The notes: a model not told the origin generated them from the sequence alone. A stretch of 64,000 bases of DNA from an uncultured Bacilli bacterium (GCA_934130545.1 CAKOYD010000005.1:1-64000), one strand, 5' to 3'; shown: positions 37,580 to 47,550, counted from the first letter of the stretch. Made by a program: numbers and translations.

Positions 37580-39078
37580 CTGAATAAACTAAACGGATTT
37601 ATATGATTACCATATCTTTTAACCTCAAAGTGTAAGTGAACACCCGCTAATGGATTAGAAGCTGTTGGTAATGGATCAACCCAACCAGTATTACCTACTG
37701 TACCAATTTGTTGACCACGCTGTACCGTTAATCCCTCCTTAACATAAATATCTTTTAAATGATTATACTGAGTAGTATATCCCCCAATATTATGATCAAT
37801 TACTATGTAATTACCATTACCATAATTACATGATTTAACACCTGGTACACAACCTGTATATATCTTAATAACTGTTCCATTATTAGAAGCATATACCGGT
37901 GAACCATAACCAGTACCAGCAATATCAATAGCGGCATGAAAGCTACCCCAACGATACTCATAATTAGTTGTAATAACATATGATGAACGAGTTGGCCAAG
38001 CCCAATAAGATAAATCAGCAACATTAGGTACATACTTTTCACCTTTTACTAATATCTCACTAACAGAAGGTTTAACCTCTTCACTATTCATAACTGTTGC
38101 ATCCACTAGAAGACCATTAACATATTGATATTTTTTAGTAACTAACTCTAAACCATTTTCCCCTTCACGCTCTACATAATTGTATCCTAAAACTAAATTT
38201 TCATCATACTTAACTTCAGTTGTATATCTCTTTTCTTGTTCTTCGACACTATGTACTTCTTCAATAATACTAAACATTGGATTAATTAACCCAACAGATA
38301 CAACCTGTGATTCATAAAGTAAATTATTCTTACTAGTAAACATTGGATTAGCTATTAAAAATTCTTGAACATTTAACTTATTAGCTTCTGCAACTGTCTC
38401 AATAGTATCTCCGGCTTTAACTACATATGTATCTTGTTCTGCTAAAGAAGAATATAATAAGTATTTCTCTAATTCATCTACATCAAAAAATATTTTATCA
38501 TTAGTAGATATATAATCTTCACGATAAGTAACATCTTCTCTTATATATATATCCTCTATATTAGATCCTGTATAAGATATCTTCTCTTGGTTATCATCCA
38601 TAAAAGCTTGATATTTCTCATCATCTACAAATACTTTTATTATCTCAATGACAGCTTCATCAAATAATTTCTTATCTACAACATTAATCTGTTTAGTCTC
38701 AAACTCACTATTATCTTTATCACTAATAGTTATAACAACACCCTTAATAGTAAAACTCTTATTATTAACTAATTTTCTATATATATCATCATAACTATCT
38801 ACATTATTATCATAAGTAATTAATTTCTTAACTTCAACTCCTTTAGGAGTATATATAGTATCTACACCATACTTTTCTTTTAACTTTTCTTCTTGGATAT
38901 TTATATAGTCATCAAACTTAGTCTCAGAATCAACCATCCCTATTTTCTTACCATCAACATAAACAGCATAGTAAGTATTTGGTTCTCTCTTAGTAGTATC
39001 TAAACTACCAAATATAAATATAAAAGTACTAAGTATAATAACTACCAAAGTAGTTCCAATATTCCCCTTATTTTTCAT
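37576..39078 (-). CDS. Secreted M23 endopeptidase with LysM and G5 domains
   Basis: About 500 residues from the ATG at 39078. An N-terminal membrane or signal segment (about 5-24) is followed by a region without a known domain, a LysM (about 218-262, YVVKAGDTIETVAEANKLNV), a G5 domain (about 278-350), and a C-terminal M23 domain. Zinc ligands are His and Asp in FHAAIDIAG and the last His in VHLHFEV. It should cut peptidoglycan cross-links outside the cell. It lies between dnaB and yycJ and may stand in for the wall hydrolases usually controlled by WalRK. Confidence 0.9.
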   Translation of the reverse strand: MKNKGNIGTTLVVIILSTFIFIFGSLDTTKREPNTYYAVYVDGKKIGMVDSETKFDDYINIQEEKLKEKYGVDTIYTPKGVEVKKLITYDNNVDSYDDIYRKLVNNKSFTIKGVVITISDKDNSEFETKQINVVDKKLFDEAVIEIIKVFVDDEKYQAFMDDNQEKISYTGSNIEDIYIREDVTYREDYISTNDKIFFDVDELEKYLLYSSLAEQDTYVVKAGDTIETVAEANKLNVQEFLIANPMFTSKNNLLYESQVVSVGLINPMFSIIEEVHSVEEQEKRYTTEVKYDENLVLGYNYVEREGENGLELVTKKYQYVNGLLVDATVMNSEEVKPSVSEILVKGEKYVPNVADLSYWAWPTRSSYVITTNYEYRWGSFHAAIDIAGTGYGSPVYASNNGTVIKIYTGCVPGVKSCNYGNGNYIVIDHNIGGYTTQYNHLKDIYVKEGLTVQRGQQIGTVGNTGWVDPLPTASNPLAGVHLHFEVKRYGNHINPFSLFR

Positions 39079-40420
39079 TATTCTCACTATCCTTCTTCAA
39101 AGATAAGAAAGTAGAAGTTCTCTTCTTAAATAACATATCTATCGTACCTGTCTGGCCATTACGATGCTTTAGTATAATAAGTTGAATAGGTACTGGTAAA
39201 CTATTATCAATAACTCCGGTACTATTATCTTGACTAGGAGCATGTAAAGCTGCAACAATATCGGCATCCTGTTCAATAGCACCTGACTCTCTTAAGTCAC
39301 TAAGAACCGGTTTCTTATCTTCTCTTTTTTCTACATCACGCGATAATTGCGATAAAGCAATTACTGGCACTTCTAATTCCAAAGCCATAGTTTTTAACTT
39401 TCTAGATATCTCTGATACCTCTTGTTGTCTAGAACCAGAATATTTAGAAGATGAAGATATTAATTGCAAGTAATCGATTATTACTAGTCCTAAACCTTCT
39501 CCTTGGGTTGCTAATCTGCGACATTTAGCCTGTATTTCACTAGCCGTTATTGCCGAACCATCATGAAAATATATATTAGTATCAGCAAGTTGACTAATTG
39601 CCTCATTAATCTTACGATAATCATCCGTCTCTAAATTACCTTTTTGCAATTTCATTGCATCTATTTGTCCTAATGAACTAATCATTCTCATAATCAATTG
39701 TTCAGCCGGCATTTCTAGTGAAAAGATAGCAATATTCTTCTTCGTGCTTTTTGCCGCTGCCGTTGCCACGTTTAAAGCAAAAGCCGTTTTACCAACAGCT
39801 GGACGTGCCGCTAAAATAATAAGTTGCGTTGGCTGAAAACCAGTTGTAATTCTATCTAAATCAGTTAAACCGGAAGTAAGCCCAGTAAGTTTACCTTTAT
39901 TCTTAACAATATTATCAATATTTTCACGAGCAGAATTCAATACTTCAGTAACTGTTCTAAACTCTGTTCCACGTCTTGTCTTAGATACATTTAAAATACT
40001 CTTCTCAGCATATTCAACAGCGTCCTCTAAATTAGAACTAGGATCATTAGCCATTGATACAATACTAGTAGCAACCTCAATCATTTTCCTTAAGGTATAC
40101 TTCTCTAATACTTTATCAATATAATAATCTATATTAGCGCCTGTTGCTACACTATCAACAAGTTCATTTAAATATTCAACACCACCAGTTAAATTAACAA
40201 TATTCTTCTCAACCATTAAACTAACAACTGTACTAATATCTACTGGTTGATGCTTATTATAAAGTTCTGAAATGCATTCAAATATTTTAGCATGACTATC
40301 TAAAAAGAATACTTCACTAGATAATTCTTCACAAGCTCTCTGTAAAGCATAACTAGACCAAAATATTGATCCTAATAAACTTTTCTCCGCCTCTATATTA
40401 TTAGGAAGCCCTGGATTCAT
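39068..40420 (-). CDS. dnaB: Replicative DNA helicase DnaB (DnaC of Bacillus)
   Basis: 450 residues. The N-terminal helical domain (PNNIEAEKSLLGSIF) is followed by the RecA-like domain with Walker A ARPAVGKTAFALN, Walker B LVIIDYLQLI and DLRESGAIEQDAD. It unwinds DNA at the fork. It sits ten bases after rplI, the usual rplI-dnaB pair. Confidence 0.97.
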   Translation of the reverse strand: MNPGLPNNIEAEKSLLGSIFWSSYALQRACEELSSEVFFLDSHAKIFECISELYNKHQPVDISTVVSLMVEKNIVNLTGGVEYLNELVDSVATGANIDYYIDKVLEKYTLRKMIEVATSIVSMANDPSSNLEDAVEYAEKSILNVSKTRRGTEFRTVTEVLNSARENIDNIVKNKGKLTGLTSGLTDLDRITTGFQPTQLIILAARPAVGKTAFALNVATAAAKSTKKNIAIFSLEMPAEQLIMRMISSLGQIDAMKLQKGNLETDDYRKINEAISQLADTNIYFHDGSAITASEIQAKCRRLATQGEGLGLVIIDYLQLISSSSKYSGSRQQEVSEISRKLKTMALELEVPVIALSQLSRDVEKREDKKPVLSDLRESGAIEQDADIVAALHAPSQDNSTGVIDNSLPVPIQLIILKHRNGQTGTIDMLFKKRTSTFLSLKKDSENNEK

Positions 40421-40429
40421 TTATACCAC

Positions 40430-40870
40430 CTACTTTTTTAATTCAACCTTAATATTCCCCTTAACTTTCTTATAAATAACAACTTCAACATTATACATAC
40501 CTAAAGTATTTAATGTTTCATTTAACTTAATATCTCTTTTATCAATACTATAACCAAGTTCATTTAACTTATCACTAATTTGTTTACTAGATATTGACCC
40601 AAAAACTTTACCATCATTACTACATTTAACCTTAAAAGTTAAACATACACCATCAAGTTTTTCTTTTATTTTATTAGCCCTCTCTATCTCTTTTTCTTCT
40701 TCACGAGCCTTAATATCAAGTTCATTTTGTAGTCTTTCATTACTACCCTTAGTATACTTAATTGCATACCCATTCTTTATTAAATAATTAGTAGCGTATC
40801 CATCTGATACCTCTTTTATATCATTAACTCTACCTTGTTTCTTTAAATCTTTAATAAAAATAACCTTCAT
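40430..40870 (-). CDS. rplI: 50S ribosomal protein L9
   Basis: 146 residues with the N-terminal GRVNDIKEVSDGYATNYLIKNG signature (given in part), a long central helix and a C-terminal domain with FGSISSKQISDKL. It is the first gene of its operon. Confidence 0.97.
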   Translation of the reverse strand: MKVIFIKDLKKQGRVNDIKEVSDGYATNYLIKNGYAIKYTKGSNERLQNELDIKAREEEKEIERANKIKEKLDGVCLTFKVKCSNDGKVFGSISSKQISDKLNELGYSIDKRDIKLNETLNTLGMYNVEVVIYKKVKGNIKVELKK

Positions 40871-40894
40871 ATCCTATCCCCACTTTCCATAATA

Positions 40895-40923
40895 ATTATA
40901 CAATATATTTAAAAATAAGTCAT
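40895..40923 (-). promoter_or_regulatory. Promoter of the rplI-dnaB operon
   Basis: ATGACT (40918-40923), 17 bases, TATAAT (40895-40900). Confidence 0.7.
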
Positions 40924-40930
40924 CCCCATA

Positions 40931-42184
40931 TTATCTTTTCTTTACTAAACCATTCTTCATTACTTTATCTCTATCATACAAAGAACATACTAATTTACTT
41001 AGATCTTCTCCATTAAATAAATCTAAACCAATATTCTTAAACATTGTAAAATAATCTTCATCACTAGTTATTTTACTTCTAATATAGTTAAATATATTAA
41101 CCCTATCATTTTTATCAAGTGTCATCACATACATAGAAATTATTATACCTAATATATATGACAAATGTCTATTATCGTAATTATCATATTCATACATAAA
41201 CATATACATTAAACTAAAATTCTCACTACTATTAAGTAAAAATCTAACAAATTCTATATATTCATCATCTATCTCTACTTTATTATCACTACTGATATTC
41301 ATAATAGGTAAAAATAGTCCCTTTATTTCCTTCTCCATAAGTCCAAGACGATAAGATAAGTAAAATGATAAATCATAATCATAATTATTAGCTAAATAAT
41401 CATATAATTCCCCTTCCATCATAATAGAAGGTATCTCATTAAGAAAAAAATTATACGGTCTATTAACACAATAATCACCATAATTTCTTAATTCATCATA
41501 ATGAACAACATTATCAGGACACAAATTATCTAAATGAATAAATTCATGTAAAATATTAAAAGCATCCTTAATAGTATTATTATAGCAAATAAAAATACCA
41601 TCTTCAGCAGCATAACTAGACACATCAAATTTCATAATACTATCTATATAGCATTCTTTTAAAAATTCATAATCATCAGTAGTAGCGCAATTCATAACAA
41701 TCTCATTAATATCCAAATTAAGAAATACTAAATAACTACATAATTCACTGTTATATATATCATGATATATAATATCACTTATCTTATCTAAAACCTCACA
41801 AGAAGTAATAGAAACATCTATTTCCTTAGCAATACTATATATATAATCTAAAATAACAGATAATATTTCAGGTATATCATTATATGAAACAAAGTGCACC
41901 TGTTTATTTGATAAAACACCCATAAATCTATGAAACATACCTTCATAGTTGCTTTTTAAAAAAGAAATAACTATTTCAAGTGAATCTTCTATACTTACAT
42001 ATTTACATTCCACATTCTCTTTTTGTTCAACAAATTTCAATAAAGAGGTAAGTAAAATTCTTAAACAAGAAAATTTTTTAAGTTCCTCAAAATAATCTTC
42101 CTTATCCTTAATAATCAATTCATGAATATCAATATTCTTAGTATCAGTACATCTAAATCTATATTCATCATCTGTACATTTCAT
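40931..42184 (-). CDS. Putative zincin-like protein (HExxH)
   Basis: 417 residues with no membrane segment or signal peptide. LHEFIHLDN around residues 212-220 gives HExxH (His213, Glu214, His217), and about 35 residues later comes NEIPSIMMEGELYDYL with candidate third-ligand Glu residues, as in gluzincin metallopeptidases. The rest, rich in Asp, Tyr and Ile, matches no family I know. A cytoplasmic metallopeptidase is the best guess. It stands alone between rpsR and rplI. Confidence 0.6.
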   Translation of the reverse strand: MKCTDDEYRFRCTDTKNIDIHELIIKDKEDYFEELKKFSCLRILLTSLLKFVEQKENVECKYVSIEDSLEIVISFLKSNYEGMFHRFMGVLSNKQVHFVSYNDIPEILSVILDYIYSIAKEIDVSITSCEVLDKISDIIYHDIYNSELCSYLVFLNLDINEIVMNCATTDDYEFLKECYIDSIMKFDVSSYAAEDGIFICYNNTIKDAFNILHEFIHLDNLCPDNVVHYDELRNYGDYCVNRPYNFFLNEIPSIMMEGELYDYLANNYDYDLSFYLSYRLGLMEKEIKGLFLPIMNISSDNKVEIDDEYIEFVRFLLNSSENFSLMYMFMYEYDNYDNRHLSYILGIIISMYVMTLDKNDRVNIFNYIRSKITSDEDYFTMFKNIGLDLFNGEDLSKLVCSLYDRDKVMKNGLVKKR

Positions 42185-42236
42185 AATATCCCCCCAAAGT
42201 AGTTATATTCTACTACAAAATAGATAAATAGACAAG

Positions 42237-42260
42237 AAAAAAGAACTATTACTAGTCCTT
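42237..42260 (-). terminator. Intrinsic terminator of rpsF-ssb-rpsR
   Basis: GGACTA, GTAA, TAGTTC then seven-T-rich run on the minus strand, just after the rpsR stop. Confidence 0.7.
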
Positions 42261-42263
42261 CAA

Positions 42264-42488
42264 TTATTTATTAGTATATGGTAAAAAGCCCATAAATCTA
42301 GCTAATTTAACTTGTTCAGCAACATCTCTTTGATGTCTAGCACATGTTCCAGTAACTCTTCTTGGTAAAATTTTACCACTATCATTACTAACATATTTAC
42401 TAATTACATCAATGTTTTTATAATCAACTGTTTTTCCTAAACAAGAATAACATACTTTTTTTCTTTTTTTAGCACGAAATTCTGCCAT
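42264..42488 (-). CDS. rpsR: 30S ribosomal protein S18
   Basis: 74 residues. DYKNIDVISKYVSNDSGKI and the C-terminal basic RHQRDVAEQVKLARFMGFLP are typical. CYSCLGK with two Cys near the N-terminus suggests a zinc-type S18. Third gene of rpsF-ssb-rpsR. Confidence 0.97.
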   Translation of the reverse strand: MAEFRAKKRKKVCYSCLGKTVDYKNIDVISKYVSNDSGKILPRRVTGTCARHQRDVAEQVKLARFMGFLPYTNK

Positions 42489-42502
42489 AATTATCCTCCT
42501 TT

Positions 42503-42976
42503 TTAAAATGGTAAATCATTATCGCTAACGTTAATTTTTTCACCAAAAGCAGCAAATGGATCATCTTCTACAGAAGTTGTAGGAGCATCCTGTATAGGAG
42601 ATTGATTAAAATTAAATGAATTACTTGGTTGTGTATTACTTACTGAACTATCACTATTAGCACCCTTAGAATCTAAGAATTGTACATTAGTAGCAATTAC
42701 TTCAGTAACATATACTTTCTTACCATCTTTATCATCATAATTTCTTGTTTGAATTCTACCTTCTACAGCCACTTGTCTACCCTTAGCCATATATCTAGCA
42801 ACATTTTCAGCTTGAACACCCCAAACTGAAACATTTATAAAATCAGCGTCTTGTTGTCCGGGTTGAACCCCACGACGATTAACCGCTACAGTAATTTGAC
42901 ATACTGCAGTACCTTGTGGTGTATGACGTAATTCTGGATCTCTTGTAAGTCTTCCAATTAATATTACCTTATTCAT
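42503..42976 (-). CDS. ssb: Single-stranded DNA-binding protein (main)
   Basis: 157 residues: an OB fold (MNKVILIGRLTRDPELR, residues 1-110), a Gln/Asn/Ser-rich linker, and the acidic tip ending DNDLPF that recruits partner proteins. It is in the conserved rpsF-ssb-rpsR operon and so is the housekeeping SSB. Confidence 0.97.
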   Translation of the reverse strand: MNKVILIGRLTRDPELRHTPQGTAVCQITVAVNRRGVQPGQQDADFINVSVWGVQAENVARYMAKGRQVAVEGRIQTRNYDDKDGKKVYVTEVIATNVQFLDSKGANSDSSVSNTQPSNSFNFNQSPIQDAPTTSVEDDPFAAFGEKINVSDNDLPF

Positions 42977-42984
42977 ACTTCCTC

Positions 42985-43275
42985 CTATTTATCAAGGTTT
43001 AATACTAAATGTCTAATAACATTTTCATCGATTCTAGCAATACGATCAAATTCTTTAACACCCGCATCATCACTAGCTTCGATATTATATAAATAGTAGA
43101 AACCTAATTTTTGTTTTTTAATTTCATAAGCAAATTCTTTTTGACCAAGTTCTTTATTTAATGTAATTACAGCCTTATTATCAGTTAAAGTTTTTTCTAA
43201 TTTGCTAACTGTATCCTTACGTGCTTGTTCATCAATATCTGATCTTACTATAAACATAATCTCATATTTTCTCAT
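42985..43275 (-). CDS. rpsF: 30S ribosomal protein S6
   Basis: 96 residues from the ATG at 43275 (MRKYEIMFIVRSD) behind GGAGGTG. The C-terminal RHLVLNLDK is typical. It pairs with S18 on the platform. Confidence 0.97.
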   Translation of the reverse strand: MRKYEIMFIVRSDIDEQARKDTVSKLEKTLTDNKAVITLNKELGQKEFAYEIKKQKLGFYYLYNIEASDDAGVKEFDRIARIDENVIRHLVLNLDK

Positions 43276-43336
43276 TATTTGCACCTCCTTATGGTCTATG
43301 GCCTATCTACTAGGCAAGGAGCTTTCTCGCTCTTCG
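43276..43336 (-). promoter_or_regulatory. Structured leader of the rpsF operon
   Basis: About 60 bases with two small hairpins (GAGC/GCTC and GCCTA/TAGGC) before the ribosome binding site. It could be an S6:S18 autoregulatory leader, known upstream of rpsF in many bacteria, but I cannot show the full motif. Confidence 0.4.
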
Positions 43337-43342
43337 TTTAGT

Positions 43343-43371
43343 ATTATAGCAAAGAATATTCTATAAGTAAA
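43343..43371 (-). promoter_or_regulatory. Promoter of rpsF-ssb-rpsR
   Basis: TTTACT (43366-43371), 17 bases, TATAAT (43343-43348). Confidence 0.72.
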
Positions 43372-43372
43372 G

Positions 43373-43396
43373 AAAAAAATACTAATTACTAGTATT
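43373..43396 (-). terminator. Intrinsic terminator of pepF
   Basis: AATACTA and TAGTATT pair on the minus strand and run into seven T; it overlaps the pepF stop codon. Confidence 0.8.
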
Positions 43397-45188
43397 ATTT
43401 TCCATACACTTCACTATATAATTTCTTAAATTCTTCTATTGTATCATCAAACATCTTAATAGAGCCTTCAATAACTTTGCTATCTGATAAATCAACACCT
43501 GCTACTAGTAGGGAATCAAGTGGGCTCTTTGACTTACCACACTTTAAGAAATTAATATAATCATTAACAGCATTCTCTTCGCCACTAAGTATTCTATTAA
43601 CGATATAACAAGCTGCAGATAACCCTGTCGCATACTTATAAACATAGAAATTATAATAGAAATGTGGTATTCTTTCCCATTCATATCTAATTTCATTATC
43701 TATAACTACATTATTACCAAAATACTTCTTATTAATATCATAATATTTATCACATAATAAATCACTAGTTAATACTTCATCATTTTCTACCATATCATAT
43801 ATATCTTTTTCAAATTCTGCAAACATTGTTTGTCTATATATAGTTGCTCTAAATAGTTCCATTAATCTATTTAATATAAATAATTTTTCTTTCTTATCCG
43901 TACTATGTTTATACATATACTTAGAAAGTAATAATTCATTAACTGTTGAAGCTACTTCTGCAACAAAGATAGAATAATAACCATAAGGATAACTGTTAGC
44001 TTCTCTACTATAATGACTATGCATAGAATGTCCTGATTCATGAATTAATGTTGATACATCATCAAACTTATTTTGATAATTAAGCAATATATATGGATAA
44101 CTATCATAGCATCCTCCTGAATAAGCACCTGTTCTCTTCCCTTTATTAGGATATATATCTACCCATCTATCTATATAACCTTGTCTTAAAGTATTAACAT
44201 AATCTTCTCCTAAAACACTAACTGTATCCAATACAATCTTCTTAGCTTCCTCAAAATCATATTTCTTATCATAATCTACTACAATAGGAGTATATACATC
44301 ATATAAATGTAATTCATCTAAACCTAATATATTCTTCTTTAAATCATAATATTTATATACTACATCCATATGTTTATTAATAGTATCTACTAAATTATTA
44401 TATACTGACATATTTAATTCATCATGATATAAAGATTCTTCCATAGCAGAACTATATCCTCTGATTTTAGCACTTACAACATCTTCTTTAACATTACCAT
44501 ATAAAGTACTAGCAAAACTTTCTTTAAACTGTTTATAAGTTTTATATAAAGATTTAAACGTACTCTTTCTAACATCACGATTCTTATCTTCAATATAAAG
44601 AGTATAATTACTATTATTAAGTTCTTGTTCTTTACCATCTACTATAATACTATCAAAAGATATATCAGCATCCTTAATCATCTCATAAGTATCATAATTA
44701 TTACCTAACATCTTCCCTATCTTAGATAGTAATTCTTCTTCTTTATCAGATAAAGTATATTTCTTATATCTAAATATATTTTCAAATACTCTCTCATAAC
44801 CATTTAATCTCTTATCACTTAACATATCTTTAATAACACTATAATCTATCTTAAGTAAATTAGGTACTAAAAAGTAAGAATTATTACTATATAAATCATA
44901 TAAATTACTAACTCTACCCTTTAAAGATAAACTATCACTATTAGTAGTATCTTCATCAAATAATAAACTAGAATAAGCACTTAATCTATCTAATACTCTT
45001 TCTATCTCATAGGACTTATCCATAACCTCTAATAAATTATTTTTATTAGTTAAATCATAATCTTTATACTTAATAAAATCTTCTATTTCTTCTTTAACCA
45101 TATCATAAGTATTATTAAACTCACTAACACTACTAAATAATTTACTTAAATCCCAAGTATCTTCTACTTTAACATCACTTCTATTCAT
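43395..45188 (-). CDS. pepF: Oligoendopeptidase F (M3B)
   Basis: 597 residues from the ATG at 45188 (MNRSDVKVEDTWDL), nine bases after GGAGG. The zinc site is LIHESGHSMHSH (His near 383), with the third ligand Glu in FVAEVASTVNE. It is a cytosolic oligopeptidase. The start overlaps the end of mrnC. Confidence 0.95.
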   Translation of the reverse strand: MNRSDVKVEDTWDLSKLFSSVSEFNNTYDMVKEEIEDFIKYKDYDLTNKNNLLEVMDKSYEIERVLDRLSAYSSLLFDEDTTNSDSLSLKGRVSNLYDLYSNNSYFLVPNLLKIDYSVIKDMLSDKRLNGYERVFENIFRYKKYTLSDKEEELLSKIGKMLGNNYDTYEMIKDADISFDSIIVDGKEQELNNSNYTLYIEDKNRDVRKSTFKSLYKTYKQFKESFASTLYGNVKEDVVSAKIRGYSSAMEESLYHDELNMSVYNNLVDTINKHMDVVYKYYDLKKNILGLDELHLYDVYTPIVVDYDKKYDFEEAKKIVLDTVSVLGEDYVNTLRQGYIDRWVDIYPNKGKRTGAYSGGCYDSYPYILLNYQNKFDDVSTLIHESGHSMHSHYSREANSYPYGYYSIFVAEVASTVNELLLSKYMYKHSTDKKEKLFILNRLMELFRATIYRQTMFAEFEKDIYDMVENDEVLTSDLLCDKYYDINKKYFGNNVVIDNEIRYEWERIPHFYYNFYVYKYATGLSAACYIVNRILSGEENAVNDYINFLKCGKSKSPLDSLLVAGVDLSDSKVIEGSIKMFDDTIEEFKKLYSEVYGK

Positions 45189-45567
45189 ATACATATTCCT
45201 CCTTTATAATATTCATAATCTCATCTAATCTATTAATATTCTTACTCAAATATAAATATCCTACTAAACACTCAAAACCTGTTGACTTCTTATAAGTTAT
45301 TATATCTGTATTTTTAGGATGACTATCTCTTTTATAATTTCTTCCTCTTTTAACTATATTTACTTCTTCTTCACTTAAATAATTATTATTAACTAAATAA
45401 TCTAATATCTTAGCTTGACTTTTCGCAGATACATATTTAATAGCCTCTTTTTGTAAATCAACAACATATACTATTCCTTTACTAATTAAATATTCTCTAA
45501 TATATACTTCATATACACTATCTCCTAAATAAGCTAAAGTAATAACATTTATACTACCTATATTCAT
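45181..45567 (-). CDS. mrnC: Mini-ribonuclease III
   Basis: 128 residues from the ATG at 45567. LAYLGDSVYEVYIREYL is the RNase III catalytic box (Glu and Asp), and RGRNYKRDSHPKN fits the family; no double-stranded RNA-binding domain is present. In Bacillus it matures 23S rRNA and usually follows cysS, which is not here. Confidence 0.93.
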   Translation of the reverse strand: MNIGSINVITLAYLGDSVYEVYIREYLISKGIVYVVDLQKEAIKYVSAKSQAKILDYLVNNNYLSEEEVNIVKRGRNYKRDSHPKNTDIITYKKSTGFECLVGYLYLSKNINRLDEIMNIIKEEYVYE

Positions 45568-45601
45568 ACTCACCACCCTATATCAATTGTACCACATATG
45601 C

Positions 45602-45636
45602 AAAAAGAACTCTATAGAAAATACTCTATAAAGTTC
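45602..45636 (-). terminator. Intrinsic terminator of the surface-protein gene
   Basis: GAACTTTATAGA and TCTATAGAGTTC pair on the minus strand, followed by five T, just after the stop at 45647. Confidence 0.85.
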
Positions 45637-45646
45637 GATATAATAA

Positions 45647-47473
45647 TCAGCCTACTATATAAGGCGACGCTGATGTACCATTGCCACTAGATAATACTGT
45701 GCCTTTCTTTAAGGATATTGAAGGTCTTACACCATTTGACCCTGTAACTTGAGTAGAGCCAAACCCTCCAGATGAATATAAATCGTATTTAAGAGCACTG
45801 TTGTAGTTGAAATTAAACGAAGACATTGTCCAATTACTAGTTTCATTATATAAATAATATTTTGTATTATACCGTCCTACCATTCCACCTGCATAAGTCA
45901 TTTCTTCAGCAGTAATCATACCTACTGGATATGTTAATGCTCCATTACCGTTATCTGTATTAACCGTAAACTTGTCTGTTTGTCTTGGACACACTAATGT
46001 AGGTTTTCCGTTTAATAATCTTTTATGGCTATTAAAATGCAACCATATATCATAATTACTGTAATCTTTATTCCATCCACTGGTATCAAAATTATAATAT
46101 GTTCGGTCATCACAAAAACCTGTATCTTCTAACTGTGATGTATAACTTGTCATATTACTTTTATACCATATATCTATATTATTTTTAATGGTCGAATCTT
46201 TAACATTAATATTACCTTCAAACATTTCATTTAATAAATCAATTTGCTTTTTACCATCTGTTAATGTAAAATAGTAAGCATATTTATCTACACTATAAAT
46301 ACCGTGTATATAACTTACACTTTGACAACTGGCACTTGAACTAAAGCAAGTATAATGATATTTGCTAGTATAGTTACTATATTCAGTTCCCCAATTGCTT
46401 GGGCTGGTTAATGTTTTAGTATCTGTCAAAACATATTTACCTGTGGTTGCATCATATGTGGCATCATTGCCAAATACAATATTCCCACTCAATGTTGTAA
46501 TGTCCTTACTGTTTGCTGTATATACAGCGTTATACATATACCCTATATATGCTGGTGAATTATAACTTGTATTAAATTGAATATTGCCTATCGTAGTAGA
46601 ACTGCCCGTGTTATTGCATTGCCCATTAGAAGGTACTCCATCATAAATTAGCTTTACTCCACCTGTCTCTGTTGTTCTAACTATTCTCCAACAGAAGTTA
46701 GCAAATATAACATGATTATTATCTACTGCACCTCTGTAATAATATACTGGAACGTTGTTTTCTGTTGCAGTTGTTGTATATATTCCATTAGTCCCATCAT
46801 CACTTGATTGTTTACCAAAATCTATTCTAGTATATTTATCAGCATTACTTTTAATTTGATAAAATAGTGTATTTGTACCATTACCATCTTCATAACCATA
46901 ATCTATTGGTAAATTAGGGTTATTACTAGAAGTACCTTTCATATTAACTGATATACTGCCTGATAAGTTTTGCGTTTCTGTTTCATCTAACCATATATAT
47001 AAGTAATATGTTTTAGTATAATTATTACCTGATTTAGTAATATTATCATAATCGTTCTTTATTAGCCATACTTCATCTCCAGCTGACTTATTCTTGAAAC
47101 TACCACTTGCTACTATATTCTGAGTACAACTACTTGCATTAGTAGATAATACATATCGCATAGTTTCTCTTTGCAAGTCGCTACTCAATGTCGTAACATT
47201 AATCCCAACACTAAATGATACTTTACCACCAGAAGTATTAACTGCGCTTGCTTTAATAGTTTTTCTTATGGCATAACTACTAGTACACTTGGCTGGCATA
47301 AAAGATACATTTTCATTCCCACCGCCATCAATAGTCATCGTTAAATTACCTGATTTAATTTGAGTAATATTTGTTGCGGTCATGCTTGTAGTAAAATAAG
47401 CAAAAGTTCCTCCAATACCTAAAAATATTATTGATAAAGCAAATAATGTTATATATAATTTCTTATCCTTCAT
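45647..47473 (-). CDS. Large SipW-type surface protein
   Basis: 608 residues. The signal region (LYITLFALSIIFLGIGGTFAYF, here split: residues about 5-26) ends with the TFAYFT type of junction seen in TasA and camelysin, cut by SipW. A TasA-like beta domain follows (about 35-190; SGNLTMTIDG, FSVGINVTT). The larger C-terminal part (about 190-608) is rich in Tyr, Thr, Asn and Ser with scattered Cys; it includes FANFCWRIVRTTETGG and ends GVRPSISLKKG...SASPYIVG. There is no LPxTG. The gene is single, with terminators on both sides and a structured leader holding a G10 tract. It is probably a variable cell-surface or matrix protein; the ligand is unknown. Confidence 0.78.
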   Translation of the reverse strand: MKDKKLYITLFALSIIFLGIGGTFAYFTTSMTATNITQIKSGNLTMTIDGGGNENVSFMPAKCTSSYAIRKTIKASAVNTSGGKVSFSVGINVTTLSSDLQRETMRYVLSTNASSCTQNIVASGSFKNKSAGDEVWLIKNDYDNITKSGNNYTKTYYLYIWLDETETQNLSGSISVNMKGTSSNNPNLPIDYGYEDGNGTNTLFYQIKSNADKYTRIDFGKQSSDDGTNGIYTTTATENNVPVYYYRGAVDNNHVIFANFCWRIVRTTETGGVKLIYDGVPSNGQCNNTGSSTTIGNIQFNTSYNSPAYIGYMYNAVYTANSKDITTLSGNIVFGNDATYDATTGKYVLTDTKTLTSPSNWGTEYSNYTSKYHYTCFSSSASCQSVSYIHGIYSVDKYAYYFTLTDGKKQIDLLNEMFEGNINVKDSTIKNNIDIWYKSNMTSYTSQLEDTGFCDDRTYYNFDTSGWNKDYSNYDIWLHFNSHKRLLNGKPTLVCPRQTDKFTVNTDNGNGALTYPVGMITAEEMTYAGGMVGRYNTKYYLYNETSNWTMSSFNFNYNSALKYDLYSSGGFGSTQVTGSNGVRPSISLKKGTVLSSGNGTSASPYIVG

Positions 47474-47495
47474 AAACGTACATCCTTTCTTTGCA

Positions 47496-47550
47496 ATAAA
47501 AAAACTACGATAAAAAGAGTCTAATCTCTTAAACTCTCTGTATCGTAGTT
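47496..47550 (-). terminator. Terminator/attenuator in the surface-protein leader
   Basis: AACTACGATA (47541-47550) and TATCGTAGTT (47503-47512) form a perfect 10-bp stem on the minus strand, with an inner AGAGT/ACTCT pairing, and are followed by seven T. It lies between the leader ORF and the surface-protein start, 23 bases before its ATG, so it could stop transcription of that gene. Confidence 0.82.
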
